A stretch of DNA of 64,000 bases from Acetobacter peroxydans. Its GTDB lineage: Bacteria; Pseudomonadota; Alphaproteobacteria; Acetobacterales; Acetobacteraceae. Positions 43,224 through 51,815 of this stretch are shown one piece after another (positions within the stretch are counted from its first letter, which is position 1; each line of letters starts with the position of its first letter). The stretch spans positions 62,001-126,000 of the forward strand of contig NZ_BJMV01000008.1 of NCBI RefSeq assembly GCF_006539345.1, read 5' to 3'. Under the pieces are notes generated by a model. That model saw only the letters and a list, made by a program, of their open reading frames with translations. It made no database searches and was not told the DNA's origin. A program made the position numbers and the translations under genes.

Positions 43224-44539
43224 CATCCACTTCCCCTACCACCCCCCTGCGCCTTGGCATTGCCGGACTTGGCACGGTTGGCGCGGGCACCATCCGGCTG
43301 CTGCGCGCCAATGCCGACCTGATCCGCGCCCGCGCCGGACGCCCGCTTGAAGTGGTTGCCGTCAGCGCCCGCGACCGTAACCGCGACCGGGGCGTGGACC
43401 TGTCCGGGCTGAACTGGCACGACCGGGCTGAAGACCTCGTAAACGATCCTGACGTGGATGTGGTTGTGGAACTGATCGGCGGGTCGGAAGGCACAGCCCG
43501 CACGGTTGTCGAAAACGCCCTGAAGGCGGGCAAACCCGTAGTCACGGCCAACAAGGCGCTGTTGGCCCTGCATGGCCCGTCTCTGGCGCGGCTCAGTGCC
43601 GCCCATAACGCACCGCTGCTGTTCGAAGCCGCCGTGGCCGGTGGCATTCCCGCTATCAAGACCGTGCGCGAAGGGCTGGCCGCCGACCGGCTGACCCGCG
43701 TGGGCGGTATCCTGAACGGCACCTGCAACTATATCCTGACCGTCATGCGCGAAACGGGGCAGGCTTTTGCCTCCGTGCTGAAAGACGCACAGGAACTGGG
43801 CTATGCCGAGGCTGATCCTTCTACCGATATCGACGGACTGGACGCTGCCCACAAGCTGACCATTCTGGCGGGTCTGGCCTTTGGCCGCCCGGTGGACTTC
43901 AGCTCCGTTCATGTGGAAGGCATCCGCCATGTGGATGCGGCAGACCAGAACTTTGCCCGCGCACTGGGCTACAGCATCAAGCTGCTGGGCCTTGCCCGCA
44001 TGACGGAAAACGGCCTGCACGCGCGCGTGACACCCTGCCTGGTGCCCCAGCAGTCTCCGCTGGCGCAGGTCAATGGTGTATTCAACGCCGTGGTGGCCGA
44101 GGGCGAATTTGTCGGCCGTATCATGATCGAAGGCCGCGGGGCTGGCGCAGGCCCCACGGCCAGTGCTGTCACGGCGGATCTGATCGACATCGCACGCGGG
44201 CAGACCATGCCTGTCTGGGGTGTGCAGGCCGACGACGGGGCTGACACCGTGCTGCGTGCCCAGCCCATCACCAGCGGACAGGGGGCCTTTTACCTGCGCC
44301 TGCGCGTGGAAGACCGTCCCGGCGTGATTGCCGACATTACCGCCGTGCTGCGTGACTGCGGCGTATCGCTGCGCAGCATGTTGCAGCATCCGGCGGAAAG
44401 CGAAACCGCCCCGCATGTGCCCCTGGTTCTGGTCACGCACCAGACCTCCGAAGCCGCCATGCAGGATGCGCTGAAACGTATCGGCGCGCTCAGCGCCGTG
44501 ACTGACACCCCCGTGATGATCAGGATCGAAGCAGCCTGA
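43220..44539 (+). CDS. hom: Homoserine dehydrogenase
   Basis: Reduces aspartate semialdehyde to homoserine for threonine and methionine synthesis. The 439-residue protein has the NAD(P)-binding GLGTVGAGT motif near the N-terminus, VTANKALLA, GGIPAIKTVREGLAADR, LNGTCNYILTVM and DGLDAAHKLTILA. A C-terminal ACT domain (about 355-435, RLRVEDRPGVIADITAVL) is usually the site of threonine feedback. The start is GTG overlapping the alaC stop. Confidence 0.97.
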   Translation: MTSTSPTTPLRLGIAGLGTVGAGTIRLLRANADLIRARAGRPLEVVAVSARDRNRDRGVDLSGLNWHDRAEDLVNDPDVDVVVELIGGSEGTARTVVENALKAGKPVVTANKALLALHGPSLARLSAAHNAPLLFEAAVAGGIPAIKTVREGLAADRLTRVGGILNGTCNYILTVMRETGQAFASVLKDAQELGYAEADPSTDIDGLDAAHKLTILAGLAFGRPVDFSSVHVEGIRHVDAADQNFARALGYSIKLLGLARMTENGLHARVTPCLVPQQSPLAQVNGVFNAVVAEGEFVGRIMIEGRGAGAGPTASAVTADLIDIARGQTMPVWGVQADDGADTVLRAQPITSGQGAFYLRLRVEDRPGVIADITAVLRDCGVSLRSMLQHPAESETAPHVPLVLVTHQTSEAAMQDALKRIGALSAVTDTPVMIRIEAA

Positions 44540-44568
44540 CAACACGGGGCCACAACAGGCCCAAACCA

Positions 44569-44589
44569 GCCCCGGCGCAACGCCGGGGC
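44569..44589. other. Strong hairpin between hom and glpX
   Basis: A perfect 9-bp GC-only stem gccccggcg/cgccggggc closes a 3-nt loop in the 123-bp gap between hom and glpX. No T-run follows on either strand, so it may stabilise or process the message rather than terminate it. Confidence 0.5.
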
Positions 44590-44662
44590 CCCCTGAACGT
44601 CCGGCAGGCCCCCAACCTGACTGGGCAACCGTTTGCCGCACCACAGCAGGAGCCCGCATTCC

Positions 44663-45646
44663 ATGGCCGTTTTCCCGATTATCTCAGACCGCAACCTCGC
44701 CCTTGAACTGGTACGCGTGACCGAGGCTGCGGCCCTGGCGTCTTCACGCTGGACGGGACGCGGGCGCAAGAACGACGCCGATGGCGCCGCCGTGGAAGCC
44801 ATGCGCGCCGCCTTTGATACGGTGGCCATCAACGGCACCGTCGTGATTGGCGAAGGGGAAATGGACGAAGCTCCCATGCTCTATATCGGCGAGCAGGTCG
44901 GGGCTGGCGGTCCGGCCATGGATATTGCCGTGGACCCGCTTGAAGGCACCAACCTGTGCGCCAAGGACATGCCCAACGCCATTACCGTGGTGGCGCTGGC
45001 CGAGCGCGGCAACTTCCTGCACGCTCCTGATATCTACATGGACAAAATCGTTGTGGGCGCGGGCCTGCCCGATGGGGTTGTGGACCTGGACGCCAGCATC
45101 GAAACCAACCTCAAGAACCTCGCCCGCGCCAAGAGCCGCGATGTGCAGGATCTGGTGCTGTGCACGCTTGAGCGCGACCGCCATGCCGACATGATCGCCC
45201 ATGCGCGCGAAGCCGGTGCCCGTGTGCGCCTGCTGACCGATGGCGACGTGGCGGGCGGGATCGCCACCTGCCTGGAAGACAGCGGCGTGGATATTTACGT
45301 CGGCTCCGGCGGTGCACCCGAAGGCGTGCTGACCGCCGCCGCCGTGCGCTGCGCCAATGGCCAGATGCAGGGCCGCCTGATGTTCGAGGATGACGAACAG
45401 CGCGCCCGCGCCGCAAAAATGAACCCCGGCAAAGACCCGGCTCGCAAGCTGGGCCTGCATGACATGGCGACAGGCCCCGTTCTGTTCTCGGCCACGGGTG
45501 TCACCACTGGTGCGCTGCTACGGGGCGTGCGGTTCTACCCGCATCAGGTCGTCACACATTCGCTGGTCATGCGCTCCAGCTCGGGCACGTCGCGCTTTAT
45601 CGAAGCGCATCACAACGTCAGCACCAAAGTCTGGCCCGCACAGTAA
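44663..45646 (+). CDS. glpX: Class II fructose-1,6-bisphosphatase
   Basis: GlpX-type phosphatase of gluconeogenesis and the Calvin/pentose cycles. The ATG at 44663 (MAVFPIISDRNLALEL) gives 327 residues. Metal and substrate motifs are visible: VIGEGEMDEAPML, AVDPLEGTNLCAKDMPNA, LTDGDVAGGIATC, YVGSGGAPEGVLTAAAVR and SATGVTTGALLRGV. It follows hom after a hairpin-bearing gap and is followed by recJ 3 bp later. Confidence 0.96.
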   Translation: MAVFPIISDRNLALELVRVTEAAALASSRWTGRGRKNDADGAAVEAMRAAFDTVAINGTVVIGEGEMDEAPMLYIGEQVGAGGPAMDIAVDPLEGTNLCAKDMPNAITVVALAERGNFLHAPDIYMDKIVVGAGLPDGVVDLDASIETNLKNLARAKSRDVQDLVLCTLERDRHADMIAHAREAGARVRLLTDGDVAGGIATCLEDSGVDIYVGSGGAPEGVLTAAAVRCANGQMQGRLMFEDDEQRARAAKMNPGKDPARKLGLHDMATGPVLFSATGVTTGALLRGVRFYPHQVVTHSLVMRSSSGTSRFIEAHHNVSTKVWPAQ

Positions 45647-45649
45647 ACC

Positions 45650-47461
45650 ATGTCTGACACCACGCCCTCACCCGCCCCCCTGTCCCCCGCCGTGCTGGGG
45701 GTGGAAAACAGTCTGGGGGGCAGGCGCTGGGCGTGGCGTGGCGCGGCCGAAAATCCAGCCGTGGCCCGCGCAGGGGCCGCACTGGCGCAGCAGCTTGGCA
45801 TAAGCGATATTGCGGGCCGCCTGCTCGCTTTGCGCGGCATTACGCCCGAGCAGGCCGAACATTACCTTAAACCGCGCCTGAGCGCCCTGCCCGACCCCTC
45901 CTGCCTGGCGGATATGGACCGTGCGGCGGAACGTCTGGCGCGCGCCGTGCAGGCGGGGGAATGTGTCGGCATTTTTGGCGATTATGACGTGGATGGCGCC
46001 TGTGCCAGCGCCGTGCTGGCAGCTTTTCTGGAAGAGCAGGGCTGCCCGGTTGTCACCCATATTCCCGACCGGATGACCGAAGGCTACGGCCCCAACCGGC
46101 CCGCGCTGGAGGCTCTGGTGGCGCAGGGCGCGACCGTTCTGGTGTGCGTGGACTGCGGCACGGCGTCCGCCAGCATACTCGACCCCATGAGTGCGCAGGC
46201 CGATGTTATCGTGCTGGACCATCACAAATCAGAAGATGCGCTGCCTGCCATTCTGGCCACGGTCAATCCCAACCGGCCCGACTGCCGCTCGGGCCTTGGG
46301 CACATCTGCGCCGCCGCCCTGAGCTTTCTGGCAACAGTGGCCACCCGCCGTGCCCTTCGCGCGGCAGGCTGGTATGCCACCCATCCCGAACCCGACCTCA
46401 GGCCCCTGCTTGATCTGGTGGCGCTGGCCACGGTCTGCGATGTCATGCCGCTTCAGGGGTTGAACCGCGTCTTTGTGGCGAATGGGCTTGACGTCATGGC
46501 ACGTCGCCAACGTATCGGCGTTGCGGCTCTGCTTGACGTCGCAGGCGTGACCAAAGCGCCAGACGCCTTCTCCTGCGGGTTTGCACTGGGGCCACGTATC
46601 AACGCGGGCGGGCGGATAGCCGAGGCCGCCCTGGGCCTGCGCCTGCTCCGCTGCGCTGACCCGCTGGAAGCCAAACAGATGGCCGAAAGGCTGGATGCCG
46701 TAAACCGCCGCAGGCAGGGCGTTGAAGCCGAAATTCTGGATCGTGCCATGCAGCAGGCCGCCGCCCAGAAAGAAGCCGGGCACGGCGTCATTCTGCTGGC
46801 AGGCAAGGACTGGCACCCCGGCGTTGTCGGTATTGTGGCGGGGCGGATCAAGGAACAGTTCAACCGTCCCGCCCTTGTCGGCGCGGAGCAGGAGGATGGC
46901 ACCATCAAGGGGTCTGGCCGGTCGGTTGCCGGGCTGGACCTTGGCACAGTCATTATTGCGGCACGGCAGGCCGGGCTGCTCAAAACGGGTGGTGGTCACG
47001 CCATGGCGGCGGGGTTTTCGCTCGAGGCCGAGCAGCTTGACGCCTTTCATGCCTTCCTGAACACGCGTCTGCCCGATGCAGCCACCCTACCAGACAAAGT
47101 GGACCTGATGCTTGATGCCGTGGTGTCCGTGGCAGGGGCCACCGTGGAACTGGCGCAGGATATGGCCAGTCTTGCCCCCTTTGGCGCGGGCAACCCCGAG
47201 CCTGTTCTTGCACTCTCGCATGTTACGGTCATCCGCACCGACCGTATCGGCCGCGACGGCAATACCCTGCGCGTTCTGCTGAAAGCCGACAACAATGCCC
47301 GGCTGAAAGCCCTGCTGTTCCGCGCCGAGGACAACCCCCTGACCGCCACGCTGGAAGACACGACCCGCCCGCCCTTGCATCTCGCCGGCACCCTGCGGGC
47401 CGAAGCGTGGAACGGGCGAACGGACGTTACCTTCTTTATTCAGGATGCAGCGCGGGCCTGA
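45650..47461 (+). CDS. recJ: RecJ, single-strand-specific 5'-3' exonuclease
   Basis: RecJ processes DNA ends in RecF-type recombination and mismatch repair. The 603-residue protein has the DHH-family motifs in order: FGDYDVDGACA, VCVDCGTAS, VLDHHKSED, the motif-IV region LVALATVCDVMPL, and the DHHA1 domain with KTGGGHAMAAGFSL. The C-terminal OB fold includes PFGAGNPEPVLAL. Length is close to the E. coli enzyme (577). Confidence 0.96.
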   Translation: MSDTTPSPAPLSPAVLGVENSLGGRRWAWRGAAENPAVARAGAALAQQLGISDIAGRLLALRGITPEQAEHYLKPRLSALPDPSCLADMDRAAERLARAVQAGECVGIFGDYDVDGACASAVLAAFLEEQGCPVVTHIPDRMTEGYGPNRPALEALVAQGATVLVCVDCGTASASILDPMSAQADVIVLDHHKSEDALPAILATVNPNRPDCRSGLGHICAAALSFLATVATRRALRAAGWYATHPEPDLRPLLDLVALATVCDVMPLQGLNRVFVANGLDVMARRQRIGVAALLDVAGVTKAPDAFSCGFALGPRINAGGRIAEAALGLRLLRCADPLEAKQMAERLDAVNRRRQGVEAEILDRAMQQAAAQKEAGHGVILLAGKDWHPGVVGIVAGRIKEQFNRPALVGAEQEDGTIKGSGRSVAGLDLGTVIIAARQAGLLKTGGGHAMAAGFSLEAEQLDAFHAFLNTRLPDAATLPDKVDLMLDAVVSVAGATVELAQDMASLAPFGAGNPEPVLALSHVTVIRTDRIGRDGNTLRVLLKADNNARLKALLFRAEDNPLTATLEDTTRPPLHLAGTLRAEAWNGRTDVTFFIQDAARA

Positions 47462-47501
47462 TAGGCGCCCCTGCCGCTCCTGACTGGCTGAAAGACGGCG
47501 C

Positions 47502-48389
47502 TCAGCCGCCGCGAGCGGCGTCGCGCCGGGCTTCGACTTCCTTTTTCATCGCGGCCTGAACCTTTTCAAAGGCCCGCACTTCGATCTGCCGCACCCGCTC
47601 GCGGGAAATGCCGTATTCATGCGCGAGGTCTTCAAGCGTGGCCGGGTCGTCCTTGAGCCGCCGCTCGTTGAAAATCCGGCGTTCACGGTCATTCAGGCTT
47701 TCCATCGCCGAGGCCAGCAGAGCCTTGCGGCCGGACATTTCCTCGCTTTCGGCGTACAGCTCTTCCTGATTGTGCTGCTCGTCCACCAGCCGGTCCTGCC
47801 ACTCGTTGTCCTGATCCGCCCGCATGGGGGCGTTCAGGCTGTGGTCAGGGGCGGCCATGCGGCGGTTCATGTCCACCACATCCTGCTCGGAAACACCGAG
47901 CGTGCGCGCAATCTTGTTCACCTGTTCCGGTCGCAGATCACCATCATCGATAGCCTGCATCTGCCCCTTGAGCCGCCGCAGGTTGAAGAACAGCTTCTTC
48001 TGCGCCGCCGTGGTGCCCATTTTGACCAGCGACCAGCTATGCAGGATGTATTCCTGAATGGCGGCGCGAATCCACCACATGGCATATGTGGCCAGTCTGA
48101 ACCCTTTCTCGGGGTCAAAACGGCGCACAGCCTGCATCATGCCAATATTCCCCTCACTGATCAGCTCGTTCATGGGCAGACCGTAGCCACGGTAGCCCAT
48201 GGCGATCTTGGCGACCAGACGCAGGTGCGATGTCACAAGCCTGTGGGCGGCCTGTGTATCGCCTGTTTCCTTCCACCGCCGGGAGAGGGAAAGCTCCTCT
48301 TCCGGGGTAAGAAGGGGGAATTTACGAATTTCCTGAAGGTACCTTGAAAGATTACTCTCAGGCCCAACATCAATAACGGAAGATACCAT
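47502..48389 (-). CDS. rpoH: RpoH, heat-shock sigma factor (sigma-32)
   Basis: Directs RNA polymerase to heat-shock promoters. The ATG at 48389 with GGGAGGAG upstream gives 295 residues (MVSSVIDVGPESNLSRYL); the longer in-frame reading is rejected. Region 2 (LVTSHLRLVAKIAMGYRGYGL, EGNIGMMQAVRRFDPEKGFR, YAMWWIRAAIQEYIL), the RpoH box QKKLFFNLRRLK, and region 4.2 (HEYGISRERVRQIEVRAFEK) are all present. The RpoH box separates it from RpoD and RpoS. It converges with recJ. Confidence 0.96.
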   Translation of the reverse strand: MVSSVIDVGPESNLSRYLQEIRKFPLLTPEEELSLSRRWKETGDTQAAHRLVTSHLRLVAKIAMGYRGYGLPMNELISEGNIGMMQAVRRFDPEKGFRLATYAMWWIRAAIQEYILHSWSLVKMGTTAAQKKLFFNLRRLKGQMQAIDDGDLRPEQVNKIARTLGVSEQDVVDMNRRMAAPDHSLNAPMRADQDNEWQDRLVDEQHNQEELYAESEEMSGRKALLASAMESLNDRERRIFNERRLKDDPATLEDLAHEYGISRERVRQIEVRAFEKVQAAMKKEVEARRDAARGG

Positions 48390-48700
48390 GATCCTGACAC
48401 TCCTCCCGCGCTGAAAACTCCCTTGGGCGTGTCGAGGTTCCCGCGCTGTGCGGGCATTACGCCGAATTAAGGCAAGTTCAGCGTCCGATGGACGTTTATC
48501 TGGGCTGTTGACCGCCCTCGGCTGAGCAACGGTCAACGCAGCCCGCTATGCACCCTGTCTGTTACGAGGCCATAGCCCTTACAGATTTAAGCCTGCACTT
48601 GATGCGCCGACGCTGTCAAGGAAACAGGGAACTCGGCATGTCAGGCATTCAGAACTGTCATTATATGCCAGAACTTAGTCCAGAAATACGACATCCGCAC
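48390..48700. other. Leader and promoter region upstream of rpoH
   Basis: This 311-bp gap between the rluD-type gene and rpoH, both on the minus strand, contains no convincing gene. A consensus -35 hexamer TTGACA lies on the minus strand at 48619-48614, but no -10 hexamer sits at a normal distance, so the promoter is not defined. The message leader may be long. Confidence 0.35.
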
Positions 48701-49744
48701 TTAGACCTGATCCCCTCCGGCGTCGGCCAGAGCCTGCTCCAGCGCCTGCATGTCCGCCGGCATGGGCGTTTCGAACAGGAGTTCGGCCCCTGTCCGGGGG
48801 TGGGTAAAACCAAGCCGCGCTGCATGAAGCGCCTGACGCGGAAAGTCCAGCGCCACATCCCGCGCGGCGACGGGAAGCTGCCGTGCAATGCTGGGCAGGC
48901 GGCGCAGATACAGCGGATCGCCCATGAGTGGATGCCCGTTAGCCGAAAAATGCACCCGAATCTGATGCGTGCGCCCCGTAGCCAGACGACATTCCACCTT
49001 GGCCGCAGCCATGCCGAATGCCCGCAGGGTGGTGTAGCGTGTCAGCGCCCATTTGCCGCCGCGCTCTGTCAGGGCCATACGCTTTCGATCCCGCTTGTCA
49101 CGGCCGATTGCCCCTTCATACTCGCCCGTGGCCGGGGCGGGCAGGCCCCAGCAGAACGCCAGATAGGCGCGGTCTATCCGTCGGGCGGCAAAATCTTCCG
49201 ACAGGGCAAGATGCGCCTTTTCCGTCTTGGCCGCCACCATCACGCCTGATGTGTCCTTATCCAGTCTGTGGACAATCCCCGGCCTGCGCTCGCCGCCGAT
49301 TCCCTTCAGGCTGTCACCGCAATGGGCAATCAGCCCGTTGACGAGCGTGCCGGTTTCGTTACCGGGCGCGGGGTGCACAACCAGCCCGGCAGGCTTGTCC
49401 AGCACGATCAGGTCTTCATCCTCGAAGAGAACGGTAAAGGCGACTGCCTCCCCCTCCGGCGTGGCGGGAGCGGCTGGCGGCACCTCCAGCACCAGCGCCA
49501 TGCCCGCACGCACAGACGTGGCGGGTTCACGCACGCAGGTTCCTCCCACTGAAAGACAGCCCGCCTCAATCAGCCCCTTGATGCGTGAGCGCGACAGCGC
49601 AGGCAGGCAGGCCGCCAGATACCGATCCACCCGCTCGCCAGCCTGCGCGGCGTCCACCACACAGGCCAGTCGCTCCCCGGCGGCGGCGCTCAATGCGGAA
49701 TCCTGATCCTGAAGGCTATGGGCATGGGGGCTGGACGTATTCAT
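48701..49744 (-). CDS. rluD: RluD-type 23S rRNA pseudouridine synthase
   Basis: An RluA-family pseudouridine synthase of 347 residues. An N-terminal S4 RNA-binding domain (about 25-90, AGERVDRYLAACLPALSRSRIKGLI) is followed by the catalytic domain with HRLDKDTSGVMVAAK, which contains the catalytic aspartate, and then GRTHQIRVHFSANGHPLMGDPLY. S4 plus this core is the RluC/RluD layout; RluD (23S positions 1911/1915/1917 in E. coli) is favoured but not proven. Starts at 49744 or 49756 are equally possible because neither has a clear ribosome-binding site. Confidence 0.88.
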   Translation of the reverse strand: MNTSSPHAHSLQDQDSALSAAAGERLACVVDAAQAGERVDRYLAACLPALSRSRIKGLIEAGCLSVGGTCVREPATSVRAGMALVLEVPPAAPATPEGEAVAFTVLFEDEDLIVLDKPAGLVVHPAPGNETGTLVNGLIAHCGDSLKGIGGERRPGIVHRLDKDTSGVMVAAKTEKAHLALSEDFAARRIDRAYLAFCWGLPAPATGEYEGAIGRDKRDRKRMALTERGGKWALTRYTTLRAFGMAAAKVECRLATGRTHQIRVHFSANGHPLMGDPLYLRRLPSIARQLPVAARDVALDFPRQALHAARLGFTHPRTGAELLFETPMPADMQALEQALADAGGDQV

Positions 49745-49884
49745 AGGCGGAGCCATACCGTACCGCCGAGCGGGCCGGAAGCAAAACAGAGAGCAGCTCC
49801 GGCACGTCAGACGCACAAGGCACGCCATCCTGCAACACCGGCCTTTACCTGACGGGCTGATCTGCGTCATTCATTAAGGCCAAC

Positions 49885-50988
49885 ATGCCTAATCCCGTTC
49901 CCTCCTGCCCCGCGCGCCCCACCGCCCGGCCCGCCATCGTGATGGCACAGGCCGCGTGTGCGGCGCTGCGCAGGCGACGCCAGCTCGTGCTGGCCCTGCT
50001 CGCGGTGGGAGTGGCGATGTCCATTCTGGCCGACTGCGCCATAGGACCGGCCTCGCTTTCCCCCAGCGCCTTACTGCGCGCGCTGTTCACCCCGGATGCC
50101 GCCCCGCCAGATGCGCGCCTGATCCTGTGGCGCATCCGCCTGCCCTACGCGCTAACCGCCGCCTGCGTGGGCGCGGCACTTGGGCTGGCCGGGGCTGAAA
50201 TGCAGACCGTCCTTGCCAACCCGCTCGCCAGCCCGTTCACACTGGGCACATCGGCAGCAGGGGCCTTTGGCGCCTCGCTGTCCATCGTGCTGGGCTGGCA
50301 TATCCGCGGCCTGCCTCAGACGTGGATTATCGCGCTAAGCGCCTTTGTGTGCTCCATGCTCTCGGTCTGGCTGCTGGAGGCGCTGACACGCCTGCGCCAG
50401 ACGGAAACAGGCCGGGTGGAAACCAGCACGGTCGTGCTGTGCGGCGTGGCTCTGGTGTTTTCATTTCAGGCTCTTGTGGCGCTGATGCAGTTCGTTGCCA
50501 GTGAAGACACCCTGCAGGATCTCGTTTTCTGGACGCTGGGCAGCCTGACCCGCGCCACATGGCCCGCTATCGGGTTGCTGGCGCTCACCCTCGCAACCAC
50601 CCTGCCCTTTGCCCTTGGGGCCGCCTGGCGGCTGACCGTCCTGCGCATGGGGGAGGAACGCGCGGCCAGCCTGGGTGTGGATGTGCACCGCCTGCGCCGC
50701 GCCGCCCTGCTGCGGATCAGCCTGCTGAGCGCGCTGGCGGTGGCGTTTGTAGGTGTGATCGGCTTTGTGGGGTTGATTGCACCCCATATCGCCCGGGGCC
50801 TTGTGGGCGAAGACCAGCGCTACACGCTGCCCGCCAGCCTGCTGAGCGGCGCCTTCATCCTATCCACCACGGCGCTGCTGGCCCGCGTGATCGTGCCGGG
50901 CGTGGTGGTACCCACAGGCATTGTCACCGCGCTTGTGGGCATTCCGTTCTTTCTGTTCATTATCCTGCGGCAGAAACCCGGCGCATGA
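49885..50988 (+). CDS. FecCD-family ABC transporter permease
   Basis: Inner-membrane permease of a BtuC/FecD-type importer for iron chelates or cobalamin. The 367-residue protein has about ten hydrophobic segments and the family stretches RLPYALTAACVGAALGLAGAEMQTVLANPLASPFTLGTSAAGAFGA (in pieces) and VGFVGLIAPHIARGLVGEDQR, the loop that contacts the ATPase. An Arg/Ala-rich extension of about 40 residues precedes the first helix. The ATPase gene overlaps its stop (ATGA). No substrate-binding protein gene is adjacent. Confidence 0.92.
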   Translation: MPNPVPSCPARPTARPAIVMAQAACAALRRRRQLVLALLAVGVAMSILADCAIGPASLSPSALLRALFTPDAAPPDARLILWRIRLPYALTAACVGAALGLAGAEMQTVLANPLASPFTLGTSAAGAFGASLSIVLGWHIRGLPQTWIIALSAFVCSMLSVWLLEALTRLRQTETGRVETSTVVLCGVALVFSFQALVALMQFVASEDTLQDLVFWTLGSLTRATWPAIGLLALTLATTLPFALGAAWRLTVLRMGEERAASLGVDVHRLRRAALLRISLLSALAVAFVGVIGFVGLIAPHIARGLVGEDQRYTLPASLLSGAFILSTTALLARVIVPGVVVPTGIVTALVGIPFFLFIILRQKPGA

Positions 50989-51815
50989 ACACCCGGCGGC
51001 CAGACACGGAACAATCCGGCGAACAAGGCCTGAGGGTGCAGGGGCTATCCGTCCGTCACGGACGGCATGAGGTGCTGCATGATATTACGGCAGGCCCCTT
51101 TCCGCCCGGTAGACTGTGCGCCGTGCTCGGCCCCAACGGCAGCGGTAAATCCACCCTCCTACGGGCGATGGGCGGTCTTGTGCCCTCGCGCGGGCAGGTG
51201 CTTCTGCATGGGCAGGTGCTGGACGGGCTCGACCTTCGCGCCCGCGCGCGCCTGTGCTGCACCCTGCCCCAGACCCTGCCCGAGCCGTTGCGCCTGACCG
51301 TGCTGGAAACCCTGCTGGCGGCGCGACGGGTAGCCCATCCCGCGCAGGAGGATGACGTGCCTGCCGCACTGGGCTGGCTTGCGCGCGTGGGCATCGAATC
51401 CCTCGCCATGCGCCCCCTTAGCGAACTGTCCGGCGGACAGCGCCAGCTTGTCGGGCTGGCGCAGGCCCTCAGCCGCCACCCCCGCGCCTTGCTGCTGGAC
51501 GAACCGCTCAGCGCGCTCGATCCCCATTACCAATATCGCGTGCTGGCCCTGCTGCGCGAGGAAACCGCCCGCTCAGGGCTTGTGTGCATTCTGGTGCTGC
51601 ATGATCTCAATCAGGCGCTCAACTGGTGCGAGACAGCCTGCGTCCTGCATGAAGGGCGTGTGCAGGCTTTCGGGCCGCCACGCGCCATTCTGACCCCGGC
51701 GCTACTGCACGCCGTCTACCGTATCCATGCCTGCGTAGACACGGGCGCGCAGGGGCAGGATTTCATCAGCGTGCAGGGCGTGGAAACGCTCGGTCAGGTG
51801 CCGCAGAACGTATAA
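50985..51815 (+). CDS. ABC transporter ATP-binding protein, FecE/BtuD type
   Basis: ATPase partner of the FecCD permease. Starting at the ATG that overlaps the permease stop, the 276-residue protein shows Walker A GPNGSGKST, a Q-loop (CCTLPQTLPEPLR), the signature LSGGQRQLVGLAQAL, Walker B ALLLDEPLSALD and the H-loop VLHDLNQAL. It ends in the Fec/Btu-type tail with ILTPALLHAVYRIHA. Its last 22 bp overlap the convergent selO gene. Confidence 0.94.
   Translation: MNTRRPDTEQSGEQGLRVQGLSVRHGRHEVLHDITAGPFPPGRLCAVLGPNGSGKSTLLRAMGGLVPSRGQVLLHGQVLDGLDLRARARLCCTLPQTLPEPLRLTVLETLLAARRVAHPAQEDDVPAALGWLARVGIESLAMRPLSELSGGQRQLVGLAQALSRHPRALLLDEPLSALDPHYQYRVLALLREETARSGLVCILVLHDLNQALNWCETACVLHEGRVQAFGPPRAILTPALLHAVYRIHACVDTGAQGQDFISVQGVETLGQVPQNV

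Noticed and set aside
43124..44659. A 511-codon open frame antisense to hom, and a similar 502-codon frame antisense to alaC (41655-43163)
   Set aside because: High G+C genes often leave the opposite strand open; both sense genes have full family motifs.
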